Source of the DNA: Multifurca ochricompacta
Lineage: Eukaryota; Basidiomycota; Agaricomycetes; Russulales; Russulaceae
Reading direction: 5' to 3'
DNA: 64,000 bases
Assembly: GCA_022496185.1 (NCBI GenBank)
Contig: WTXG01000160.1
Span: forward strand, 19,828-83,827
A model generated the notes under the pieces. It was not told the DNA's origin. It ran no database searches and saw only the letters and a program-made list of their open reading frames with translations. The position numbers and the translations under genes were made by a program. Position 1 is the first letter of the stretch, and every line of letters starts with the position of its first letter. This document shows, one piece after another, positions 45,088 to 55,283 of this stretch.

Positions 45088-45567
45088 CTATTGGGTAAGC
45101 TGATAAATGAGATTAATGAAAGGTTTGCTGATCAAGAACCGAGGCCATCTCCAAATCCTGTATCCCAAGGGTCGTGATCCATCAAGGTCAAGAACACGAA
45201 TATTATTGCCTGAGATAGCAATACCAATGGCATCTTGTGCCCCAGCCTTATCCATGTAATCATATGTCTGTACTATGGCTGATTTGATGTTGTCTGGTCC
45301 TTTGACTTCAATAATAGCCTTGATTATATCTTGGTGGTGATCTGCTGAGAATTTGTAGATTATGAAGTCTTGGTAAGCCTTGGTACTGTCTCTGTTGAAG
45401 GTACCATATGAATCTCTATCATCACTGTGCCCATCACTGTCCTGAATGAGGCCCTGGGGTTTGACCATATGGTCTGGAGGCAATTGCAAATTTATTATTT
45501 TGTTTATTGGCCCATAAAGGGATGACCCAAGACAGTGTATATGCTGCAAACAATAGCAGTAGCACAA
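45088..45567 (-). CDS. ORF of 159 aa, possible PD-(D/E)XK nuclease-like domain
   Basis: I do not recognise the protein with certainty. The frame reads FIIYKFSADHHQDIIKAIIEVKG, then DNIKSAIVQTYDYMDKAGA and IGIAISGNNIRVLDLDG. A hydrophobic strand ending in E-V-K after an earlier acidic position, followed by a helix with Q and Y, is the layout of a PD-(D/E)XK nuclease core. Similar small domains occur in Agaricomycete genomes as repeats or fused to kinases. The frame continues upstream towards a tRNA-like sequence and may have an intron near 45560. It could be part of a mobile element; it sits directly beside a solo LTR. Confidence 0.4.
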   Translation of the reverse strand: MCYCYCLQHIHCLGSSLYGPINKIINLQLPPDHMVKPQGLIQDSDGHSDDRDSYGTFNRDSTKAYQDFIIYKFSADHHQDIIKAIIEVKGPDNIKSAIVQTYDYMDKAGAQDAIGIAISGNNIRVLDLDGSRPLGYRIWRWPRFLISKPFINLIYQLTQ

Positions 45568-45661
45568 TCATAGATGAGCTGCAAGTCATTGCCTGGCAGG
45601 AGCAAGGCTGAACTTACGCAGCATGGCCCCAATTGAGGAACTTCAGTCACAGGAAAAGTGT

Positions 45662-45735
45662 GGCCATGTTGGGCATTGAACCCAAGACCCCCGTACATTC
45701 TAGGACTGGTGCTCTAACCACTTAGCTACACAGCC
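45662..45735 (-). other. tRNA-like sequence with Pol III A and B boxes, probable SINE head
   Basis: 74 nt. The acceptor stem GGCTGTG pairs with CATGGCC (two G-T wobbles). The A box is TAGCTAAGTGGTTAGAGC; the T arm is TTGGGTTCAATGCCCAA with a good B box. The anticodon arm does not fold into a normal 5-bp stem, so a working tRNA is unlikely. This is the usual state of a SINE head or a dead tRNA copy. Confidence 0.6.
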
Positions 45736-45920
45736 TCAGGCTTTCAAGGTGGTTTTCTGTGTGCTGTGTGCTTAGGCACAGCCGGTTCACCCATGTCAAA
45801 TGTACCATGACTAGGCTTCAAGCACTTCTCAAAAAACAATTGATTGTAAAATTGAGGTTCAGCAGGGGTCCATATAGCAGATAAATATTATGATTATAAT
45901 AGAGAATCCGGAATGGTATT

Positions 45921-46086
45921 TTTTTTTTTTTCTGAAATCGAATTTATTCGCGCTTCAGGGTGTGTCCCAAATTGCGCGGCTACTACGGTACAGAGTAGCT
46001 ATTGAGTGGACAGTGGTAACTACTTGTGAGGAAAGTAGCGAAGGGTAAAACCTCACTTGGAGGAAAAGGATTAACTAAAGAATGGC
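45921..46086 (-). mobile_element. 5'-truncated LINE copy with 13-bp target duplication
   Basis: A poly(T) run starts the element, followed by CTGAAATCGAATTTATTCGC and the GCGCGGCTACTAC block. The 13 bp CCGGAATGGTATT lie on both sides (45908-45920 and 46087-46099). Poly(A) at one end plus a long target duplication is the mark of target-primed reverse transcription. Confidence 0.85.
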
Positions 46087-46194
46087 CCGGAATGGTATTG
46101 GTGACGTCATCGCAGCACAATTGAAGCGCTGAAGCGCGAATCAGCGCCTCGCCCCTCCTTCCATTAGCACCCCTCGACCGCTCCTTCTCAGAAT

Positions 46195-46736
46195 ATGGTT
46201 CGTGTGTACATAATCTGTGGCTATCTACTCTCTCCCGATCAGCTTAGGAAGTTTGCCCACTCTCAAAATCTGCGCTATGATCCCGGTGGCGACCTTGTAA
46301 TGCTTCACTCTGAAGTCAGACTCTGGGTCGAACGACAACCCAAACTCCCCATTCCATGCCTTTTGGAAGTCAAGTACCCTCGATTAATCTCACCGACTGT
46401 GGGAGGCCTTCGCATTTTGATACCGACACGACGCCGTATCGCAGTGCACACGTTCCAGTTCGAGGAAAAAGATATAGACAAATCAATTCTTCAAAGGGTG
46501 TTGGATCATCCACAGCTGTCGCCGCTTGGAGTAGATGCCAGATTCGTGACCTGCCCAGACCCTGACTTGCAACGTCGTCTCCCTGGGGAAGAATATACGA
46601 CGGTTTTTGTGAGTGTTTTTTCAAATGGACTGAGATGTGGTATGGGGTACTATTTGAGTGAATTTTGCAGTACACGGAGGATGAATCATTGCAAAACACG
46701 GAGGATGAATCATCGCAGAATTCGGAAGATCAATGA
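46195..46736 (+). CDS. Unknown protein of 159 aa, copy 1 of an inverted gene pair
   Basis: Two exons, 46195-46608 and 46671-46736, total 480 nt in frame; the intron starts GTGAGT and ends TGCAG. The protein begins MVRVYIICGYLLSPDQLRKF, goes on with GGDLVMLHSEVRLWVERQPK and PCLLEVKYPRLISP, and ends in an acidic repeat (TEDESLQN TEDESSQN SEDQ). No signal peptide is evident, and I do not recognise the family. A second, inverted copy lies at 52023-51506. Homology between the two copies begins about 30 bp before the ATG and continues past the stop to about 47000. Copy 1 has an extra insertion after the stop that copy 2 lacks. The 24-nt tail unit is duplicated here and not in copy 2. A LINE insertion ends about 110 bp upstream. 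Confidence 0.6.
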
Positions 46737-47002
46737 TGAGGAAAGGAAACAGGGCCAGATTTATGCTTGCCGTGATTGTAATTGGGCGGAAAAATGTGAT
46801 TGGGTAGTTGGGCACGGATATAAAGTTATGATAATTACTTTCTTTTCCATGTTATCTCGCAGCCCTATAGTTGAATTCTGTGACCAGTCTTTTTGCGGAG
46901 CCATTGGTGTATACGAGTCAACTCGATTCTATCACACTCCCCCTTCTCTAGACAATTATTAGCGATTGTAATTAGTAAGATCAAAAGTACAACAGAGAAG
47001 CC

Positions 47003-50000
47003 CCACTGTCAAAGACGTTGATCCAGGATCTCTTCAAAGCGCATCTCTGGCTCGTCCTGTTTCTTGGCAAGTGCTGTGACCAAAGGTCGTTCTGCGATGC
47101 TCGTCGTCTCAGTGAGCATCTTTGATATAACTTACATCTAATCCCTTTTCACACATCTCTAACATGCACCCGCCTCTACTGATTCCACCCCAATGCAAGA
47201 GAGTACCCACCTCCCTCCAGGTGCCAGTCCGTCAATTCAAAGTACGCAACTATCCAAAAACCTTTCACCTTTCAAAGGCAATGCCGCAAATTCACTTCTT
47301 CTCACGATCAAGAGTTACCTCGACAAGTGGAGAGATGTCTATGGTGGATGAAGTTGTGTCTTCGTAGCTCTTAATCTCGAGGTCGATTTTCCCGCTCTTT
47401 CTCATTTATATCCTTATCCTCTCATCCCAAAAATGGTTTCCACCTCTTGATATCGAGCTGCGCGACTGCGACAGGATGGAAGCTTCATAGTTTTGTCTAT
47501 GCCATTTTGACCGTCACCGAGAAGGATTTGGAAGATATTGAATCGGATTACCAGATGATTGACTGACCTCTACTTGTATCGTGAACCCATGTGATTGCAG
47601 ATGATGTTGCGCCACAGGAATCGACCCTAGGCTGGATACAGCGCCACTTGTCGAGGAGCACCAGGAGAAGCTGGTGAGGGGATTCCGTGAATACGTGACA
47701 ATGGATCAAGGTTATGATGCATAGACCCACTCGAAGGTCCAAGGCGGCCGCCCTGGACTCTGTTTGCAGAATTGAATTGCGTCGTACTAATTCCATGTAT
47801 TCTCCCCGAAGAACCATCTAATCGGGCCGCCAAACATGAAACTTTCAGTTAGCTTCGATGATCTCATCACACCTCTGGAGGAAGATAGAATAACTGATAA
47901 TTGAGTGCCTCGGGCAGGTTTGGCCCTCATGATGATTCCTTCGTGAAAACTTACATGGACAAGGCCCACTCATCAGCGACCAAGAGACAATGAATGTTCG
48001 TCGGCTGACTTTACTTCATCATAGGATGAATTGAAGAAACGTTTTCCAGCGTCGACGTCGACATCGCCCTTCCCGGCGATCTTCATCCGTATAATATCAG
48101 CCAATTTTTGCCTTCAACTCGCCCGCCCCAGCATGAACCAAAAATAAAAATAAAAAGAACAAAGATACTACCTCGTTGTCTTTTTTTTCTGGGTGAACAA
48201 ACTTCGTCGTCTAGAAGTATTTGCACTTCATGTTGGGACAGGCCGCGCCGGGGCCCTTGCATCAACTCATCCAACCCAAAATCTTGAACTGAACCAAAAA
48301 CGAAAGCTTTTGGTTCTGAGTGCCAAACCTCAAGGATGCCTCGAACGGTTTGGGAGATCCCCCACCCCCCCATCCTTCGGACGCCACTTGCCAGTCTCAA
48401 CCCTTTGTGGGCCTCTTTCTCTGCTTTGTCTCGTGTCTAATCTAGACACCCGCTGCGCCACCCTCTCCTAGGAACATCTTTATAACCCCTCGCCCTTTGT
48501 TCTGATCGATCTCCTCTCGCCACCCCATTATCTCATGCCACCATTTTCTTTGTTCTTTCATATCTCGCCACTCATCTCACCCTTTCATATCACCCATTCT
48601 CCTTGTCTCTCTATGCCACTCATACATTCTCTCCTCCATTTTCCATTCCTTTATACTCATCACTTGTTAATTTGGACTCGTCCATGTATATAAGGACGAC
48701 ATTCTTGGGCTTGAAAATAAAAATCCAGACTTTGTCTCACCCTTTCCTATTATTGCGTGCCTCGTCCTTCCTTCGACATCTAATAACGTCTTGACTGGAA
48801 CCGACTCCACTTTGAACCCCATTCAGGGTGCCAACTGAGGATGGTACACTACTTAAACTCTGCCCAGTGAGTGAACATTTCTCCTGCAGGCGTATCGCTT
48901 TACGCTCTAGTAGCACCTGTGGCGGAACTGAAATAACCTCCTCGTGGATTGTGGCATACTCTTCGATCACTACTTCGGTGGCTTACTATCGCCTGGAGAC
49001 CTTGTCAGGATACCGACGGATTGACGACACGGACTTTGACTTCAATCTGCAACAACTATTTGATTCCTGCAACACCAAAAATGGTGATACCGAAATCTCA
49101 ACCTCCTAAAGAAGCATCGTCACCCGTCTCGAACTCGAGTCGTAACAGACCATCTCCACATAGCCTGTGCTTTGGACTGACATTCTCTACATTCCATCTA
49201 GACGATCCTGTCCCACCAAATGTGATCGAAACATTCCTAACCCCCACGTACAGGGGATTTCAGAGGGGAATCGGTGAGTGCATTCGCCTTTAGTTGATAC
49301 GGGAGAGGAGATGACTCACCTTTTTCCCAAACCACTTACGATGACCTTGGTCCCCCACAGATTTTCCCTTGCCCAGCGCGTGAGCACTTTATCACTTTTT
49401 TCTTCTCTAACTTCCACAATCATGCTCACCTATCTATACCCCAACATTTTACCCATTCTTCTTTTGTTCCACTACCCGGTCATATGTGCTAATTCGTGAG
49501 AAAGAGCACTCCCGTCCCCCACCTTCATCCCAAGGCCGCAGGGAGATATATGACCGGTGCCAGTGCGTCACTTCAATTAGGTGAGTTCTAATTCACCAAT
49601 CTGCCTCGGCGTTCAACCTATCCTACATGGACCCACTCCATAGATATTCCGCCAGGTTTCGCCAAGTTTCATCCGCGGAGGCTCCCCTCGATACCCAAAC
49701 AAGCGCCAGACAACGCCGACAACAGGGAAGGTATGAACCTATAGTTAGAATGTTTCTGAGTGATACTGACAGCCTCCTCCCTCATTTAGGCACCCAGAAC
49801 ACCTTGCACCAGGTCCCAATCAAGTACAAATGATAAATCCAAGAGTCCCTAAGACAGAGTGGGAAGGCTCGCTCAGAGGACAAGCCAAGGAGTTTATAAT
49901 TCATTATTGACGGGATCTAGTGTTGAGTAGAGTAGAGAGGGTGGTATGACATGAAGAGCTTTAGAGAGCAACGAATTCTAGGAACTGTTTCTTCGTGATT

Positions 50001-50473
50001 CCAAAACAGCCTTACTATAACGATATGCGTGATCTTGGCGACGAAGATTGGGAGTTCTGATGGAGAGGTCTGATGCTGAAACAGCTATTCTATACACAGA
50101 GACAGGATAGAGAGAGAGAGGAGAAGTGTTACGCTTCACACCCTTTCTTTTCTCTAGAGCAGCGTCTTCAACGTGTATGACGTCACCACTACATACGTCA
50201 TTCCTATCTTGTCTTATCTATTAAGTTGCCACAATCAAGCCCAGTTTCGATCTCTTGTGCATACAAGCTCCTAGACACTCAGGAATCTATCGCTTTCTTT
50301 TGACATCTAATCACCCGAACTTCGTCGATAAGATATTGACATTCACCTCGAACGTAACAAGGAGGAAGACAAGTGAATATTCGCGAGTATCGATGCTTAC
50401 TGATTTACAAGGAGCTCAAGACTGAGAGTAAATAAAGAGTTCGACAATACTTCTGCTTAAATACCGAATCCTC
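47003..50473. other. Gene-poor stretch between the inverted gene copies
   Basis: No gene I can support with motifs. Fragments that look protein-like in short pieces occur near 47610-47720 (plus) and 48835-48960 (minus), but no start, splice pattern or family could be established. Pyrimidine-rich promoter-like sequence is present near 48500-48620. Confidence 0.35.
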
Positions 50474-50896
50474 CTAATGACGTCCTTCTGTTAGAATTTC
50501 CGGGAGTCCTGTTGAGGATGACTTCGTATTGGAGTTTGTGCATTGAGGATGTTGCCGCTGTTGCGAGATGAGTCGAGATGGTGGAAGGGAAAAAAAGGTG
50601 TGTTTAAATAATTCTGGTATGCCTTCTTCTTCGCCCTTCCTCCTCCGCTGAGCGTGTGTATAGTCTCTCCTCCAGCTATCCCTCTTCCACTTATGCCTCA
50701 CCCCTAGTTCGATCTGTATGTCCGCCAGGCGCCGCACGATGCGCACTTTGCGCCCGCTCTCGTCGTAGCTCCCAACCGTTCGTATCACGAAATCTTCGAA
50801 CGTACAGTACACCCGCATCTCTTCCACTCGTGGCTGATCAATAACACTTGAGCTGCGCCCCCTGAACCAGATTAGACCTGGCAAAGAAAGAATCAA
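50474..50896 (-). CDS. Hypothetical protein, 140 aa, unsupported by family
   Basis: The frame from MILSLPGLIWFRGRSSSVID to the stop includes RVEEMRVYCTFEDFVIRTVG and RKVRIVRRLADIQIELGV, which alternate charged and hydrophobic residues as in a folded domain. The C-terminal third is low-complexity and may be non-coding. A C17 run lies just upstream (50911-50927). It may be a decayed gene. I do not recognise it. Confidence 0.25.
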   Translation of the reverse strand: MILSLPGLIWFRGRSSSVIDQPRVEEMRVYCTFEDFVIRTVGSYDESGRKVRIVRRLADIQIELGVRHKWKRDSWRRDYTHAQRRRKGEEEGIPELFKHTFFSLPPSRLISQQRQHPQCTNSNTKSSSTGLPEILTEGRH

Positions 50897-51029
50897 TGGA
50901 CCCCGTCTCCCCCCCCCCCCCCCCCCGATTTGGCTGGTCTGAAACTACACGGCATCGCAGTCGGCCCTGCCTCACTTAACCGACTTCATCACCTTTACTT
51001 TTCCCCCTCGGGGTTTTTTCAATGGGGCT

Positions 51030-51136
51030 CCGCTCTAATACATTTACAGGGGACGCTTTGTAATAGATAGCCGCGCGACTTAGGCAAGGCCTTGCAAGCG
51101 CGTCAATGAAACTCGATTTAAAAAAAAAAAAAAAAC
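51030..51136 (+). mobile_element. LINE 3' end with poly(A), plus orientation
   Basis: TAGCCGCGCGACTTAGGCAA, GGCCTTGCAAGCGCGTCAAT and GAAACTCGATTT lead into a run of about sixteen A. The order matches the tail family at 15600 and, in reverse, at 45921 and 62989. No target duplication was found. Confidence 0.6.
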
Positions 51137-51505
51137 AGTTGAGCTGCTATATAATCTAGGATAGTTGGGCACTTCGGGATTATTGTGTACATGCACCACA
51201 ACAACCAGAATTTTAATCTCATCATCCAACAAGTCGTCATCCGCCCCCGTTACGACGGTTTCTTGGGATTATACAAGCCAGGCTGTTTCAGATATTTGTC
51301 GATAAGTTAGTCTTGATTAATCTTCGTACACACTGCAGCTGTCTCTGCTGTACTTTTTGATCTAACTAATTACAATCGCTAATAATTATCGGGAGAAGAG
51401 GGAGTGCGATAGAATCGAGTTGACTTGTATACACTGATGGGTCCGTAATCACAGCAGGCATAGATGTGGCTCTCCGGCCAAAACCAAAAGTGTTTCCTTT
51501 CCTCA

Positions 51506-52023
51506 TCATTCATCTTCCGTGTTTTGTGATGATTCATCCTCCGTGTTCTGCAAAATTCACTCAAATAATACCCCATACCACATCTCAGTCCATTTGAAAA
51601 AAACACTTACAAAAACCGTCGTATATTCTTCCCCAGGGAGACAACGTTTCACGTCAGGGTCTGGGCAGGTCACGAATATGGCATCTACTCCAAGCGGCGA
51701 CAGTTGTGGATGATCCAACACCTTTTGAAGAATTGATTTGTCTATATCTTTTCCTCGAACTGGAACGTGTGTACCGCGGTGCGGTGTCGTGTCGGTATCA
51801 AAATGCGAGGGCCTCCCTCAGTCGGTGAGATTAATCGAGGGTACTTGACTTCCAAAAGGCATGGAATGGGGAGTTTGGGTTGTCGTTCGACCCAGCGTCT
51901 GACTTGAGAGTGAAGCATAACAAGGTCGCCACCGGGATCATAGCGCAGATTTTGAGAGTGGGCAAACTTCCTAAGCTGGTCGGGAAAGAGTAGATAGCCA
52001 CAGATTATATACACACGAACCAT
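51506..52023 (-). pseudogene. Copy 2 of the unknown gene pair, frame-broken
   Basis: Exons 52023-51611 and 51547-51506, with the same intron position as copy 1. The protein starts MVRVYIICGYLLFPDQLRKF. Exon 1 is 413 nt against 414 in copy 1. The missing base is in an A run (A4 here, A5 at 46466-46470), which puts a stop after FEEKI. Apart from this the copy would encode about 151 aa with a shorter acidic tail (TEDESSQN TEDE). A few substitutions (S/F, E/Q, L/R, V/E) separate the copies. It is either a young pseudogene or an intact gene with a sequencing error. Confidence 0.7.
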
Positions 52024-52073
52024 ATTCTGAGAAGTAGTCGAGGGGTGTTAATGGAAGAAGTTATCTTCCACTA

Positions 52074-52192
52074 CTGACATCCCTAAAGTGGTAATCTTGT
52101 CACACGACTGTGATTTGTAATAATATTTATTTAAAAAAGGAAAGTTATCGTTGATCAATAAATCATCATTACAAACCAAAGTCATGTGACAT
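52074..52192 (+). mobile_element. Second member of the CTGACATCCCTAAAG repeat family
   Basis: CTGACATCCCTAAAGTGGTAAT is followed by CTTGTCACACGACTGTGATT and TGTAATAATATTT. An inverted partial copy (AATCATCATTACAAACCAAAGTCATGTGAC, reversed) makes a hairpin. The right CTGACATCCCTAAAG end is missing, so it is truncated. It begins about 50 bp from the start codon of gene copy 2. Confidence 0.7.
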
Positions 52193-55100
52193 GTACACTT
52201 CAGACTTGACTTATTGAATACATCAGTTCTTTGCCTTCTGGACATTCACTCTGTACCCTTGAGTGCAATCTCAGTGCTTCTGGCACTTTCCTTGGTGTTG
52301 AGGTGGGCCAGTAGCAACTGGATAGTTGAGGACTGGACAGCCAGGCTCCTGGGTGGGCCCAATCTATTGAACATGATAAGATAATTCAAAGTGCATCAAA
52401 TTCTGAGATAATCACAACATTTCTCCTTATTGTCACAAGTTTTGACCACATAAACTGAACTTATCTGCTACCTCAATAGGTAGCTAAATTACCTTTTACA
52501 GTTGTGTTCATCACCTGCTCCTTGCATTCCCCATAGATAGATAATCGATACGGCTGTGGTCCGTCCTGGCTGTTAGAGGTAGATAACTGCCACGGCAAAA
52601 ACTCCCCCTCCATCGATACCATTCTCCAAGCAGCACTATCCGCAGCGTTTCTTTTTTTGTTTTTTTGGTTCCTCACGGGGAAAAGGGGAAAAAACAAAAA
52701 AAAAAAAAACAAAAAAAACAGGTTGTGCTTTCTTGACAACGAACGTTATCAAGAAAGTTAGCGATCCATGGAGATATGGAGCAAGAATGTTGTGAAGCTG
52801 CTGCTGAAAGGGAAGGAAGGGCCGGGGAAGACTACGACACTATACAGGCGTGCCCGCTCTCCCACTCAGACGCGGGCTCATTCGTGCATGTGTAACCGTT
52901 GTCGGACATGAACGAGCGCGCAATGTCGAGCAGCAGCAGCAGCAGCAGTAGCAGGATCATCATATTGAGTGAGCCAAGAGAGGAGCTCTCACGTGCGCGT
53001 ATCTCGCGGAACAGGGGTTGGAGAGAGGGCTCTTCCCTCTAGATTTGCCCCCCACCACACCCCGGTTGTTATGGATTATGGAGAAAAAGCGGGGAAAGGT
53101 GGTTTTGTTTTTGGTTGCCCCTCAATCCGAGTTTTAGCATGAACCCTCGACCCCCCCCCTCCCCCCCCTCCTCCGGTGGATGCAACCCTCACTCGCGCGG
53201 ATCAATGACCGGAACCGACGGGTGAGCCACGCTTCTTTACGCATTCACACTTCTCCGAACACACACACTCTTTTACTCGCCATTGCTTCCTTTTGCAGTT
53301 ATTACGCCCGAAATAGTTCGATAAAATAAATAAATAAAAACTCACACATGTCTCAACCCCTTTTTCTTCTTTTCTTTTCTTTTCTTTTCTTTTCTTCCCC
53401 GCGGATGTAGGCTCTGAGAGTGAGAGTCATAGTCGGTAGAAGCTTAATCGATCGATGGCTTAGGAAGTGGATAGGTGGAACTACCCTCCTTGACCAGAAA
53501 CCGAGTTTCCCCCCCCCCTCCCCTCCCCCACCATCCATGTGTGATCGAGAAGCACGGCGATATTTTTTTTTTCGAACAAGAGATTAAGTAATTAAGAACA
53601 GAACAGAACCCGTTTTTGAAATACGTTTTTGCAGCCCCGCGGAACAATTGAACTGATTGCCGCGCTTCTGGTATTGCATGTATGTGTCGTGTGGGGCGTG
53701 ATGATCGGGTTGGGTTGGGTTCGATTTCTCAGTTAGGATTGAGGAGGATCATCATCGGGGACTGTTGTTTTTAGCCCCCCGGAAGGATGTATTGACGAAC
53801 TTTGGGAAAAGAGGGACAGGTCGAGTCCGAGTCACTTGTCCAAATTATTATTTTATTTATTATTTCAAAATAAATAAATAAAATAATTTTATGTCGTGTG
53901 ACATACGCTTGGGATAGTTTGGCTTTGTTCATACTCATACCATACCATACATAAGCAAAGTGTATGCTGACTGAGGCAAGCGGTTCTTCTCGGTACATCC
54001 TTGAGGCACCCATAATACCACCCGTTTACACAATCCCCAACAAATGGATAGCGAAGGTCGCGCAATGGCAGGTCAATTCCCATAAGGGGTGGGAGTTCTC
54101 CCGGATTAAGCTATTTTGGGGAGAAGTGGGTAACGGCCCGGGAGAATGAGATTGGAATGGATGAGATTTAATATTTCGGCATGACTTCCCCGCGGCACAC
54201 GGCACACGGCACACGGTTGCGTGCGGCATGGCATACATCACGCATAACACGTGGAAGTAAACGATCGATCGATCGATCGGACGGACTCAGAAAGGTCCGA
54301 GGTCGGTCCGAAGTCCTCTCGGACTCGGAATTGTATGTATTATATCATTCCTCCCAACGCTGTAAGGTAGAAGGTAGAATTTGAATGCTCTGCTTTGGTT
54401 TTGAAGAGGTAAAAAGTGGATAAGTATATGCACATACAGCTGTGTGTGAAAAAGTGGGGGGTTGGAAGGAAGACAGAGAATTCTAAAAGAGCTTAAAAGA
54501 GAGGTCATGAGACCATGTGGCTTTCACTTTTTGATTGAATTGAGAAGATACAGTCGAAACGATAACGAGAATATTTGTGTTATATTGTTGCCGATATTTC
54601 GTTGCTTTGAAACGACCTCGATATCGTGTCAAAATTGATCTCTATGACGACAACGGGTGAACATTTGCCAGGGAAAAACTGATTCTCTCAGGTGATGGAT
54701 GTACACGGTGGGTGGGTGTTGAGTCATGTCATGTTACTGAAATTGGAAGGTGTGACAAGTTTGGATGTGACATAAAAATGTGACATCTGCGTGCGTGAAA
54801 GAAAGAGGGAAGCATTTGTTCGTGGTTCGTGTTCATTTATCTTTACTTTATCATTTGTTCATTCCTCATTAATCATTCAATCAAACACCTTACCACCCAA
54901 AGTACCAACTTGTGATGCTCAGAACCTTTCCCTTTTTGGCCCCCGATTCGGTTTTACACGCGGCATCAATACAACAGATGGCTGTGTTGTTCTCTTCGCG
55001 CGCTTCGCCCTTACGTCCCCTGGCGCTCGATGTCGATCGGCTCATGGCCAGCCTTGGCAGCACGACCCGGGTTTGTTCCAAGAAAAGTGCGAGGGGATGG

Positions 55101-55283
55101 GGTAGGGAAGGAGTATAGAGGAAGGAAGGGTAGATCGGTTTTATTTCTTTCTCTTTCTTTCTCTCTCTCTCTCTACTCTCACTCACCACCAGTCGAGGGT
55201 CCTTCTCCTCTTCCCCTCCGAGTCTCCCTTGGACGACGACGACGACAAAGAAGACGACGACCAGTCTTTGTCTTCTGCTCCTT
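52193..55283. other. Gene-poor spacer upstream of the copper oxidase gene
   Basis: Contains a CAG repeat (52925-52945), poly-C stretches (53152-53168), a TTTTC repeat (53366-53397), a GATC repeat (54263-54278) and CACACGG repeats (54199-54217). The last 150 bp have pyrimidine-rich sequence and GACGAC repeats and probably include the copper oxidase promoter and 5' UTR. No gene is called. Confidence 0.4.

Noticed and set aside
45662..45735. Functional tRNA gene
   Set aside because: The anticodon arm cannot form a standard stem and the base before the would-be anticodon is not T.
48737..49109. Overlapping open frames on both strands that look partly coding
   Set aside because: No consistent exon structure or motif; could be a decayed gene but cannot be supported.
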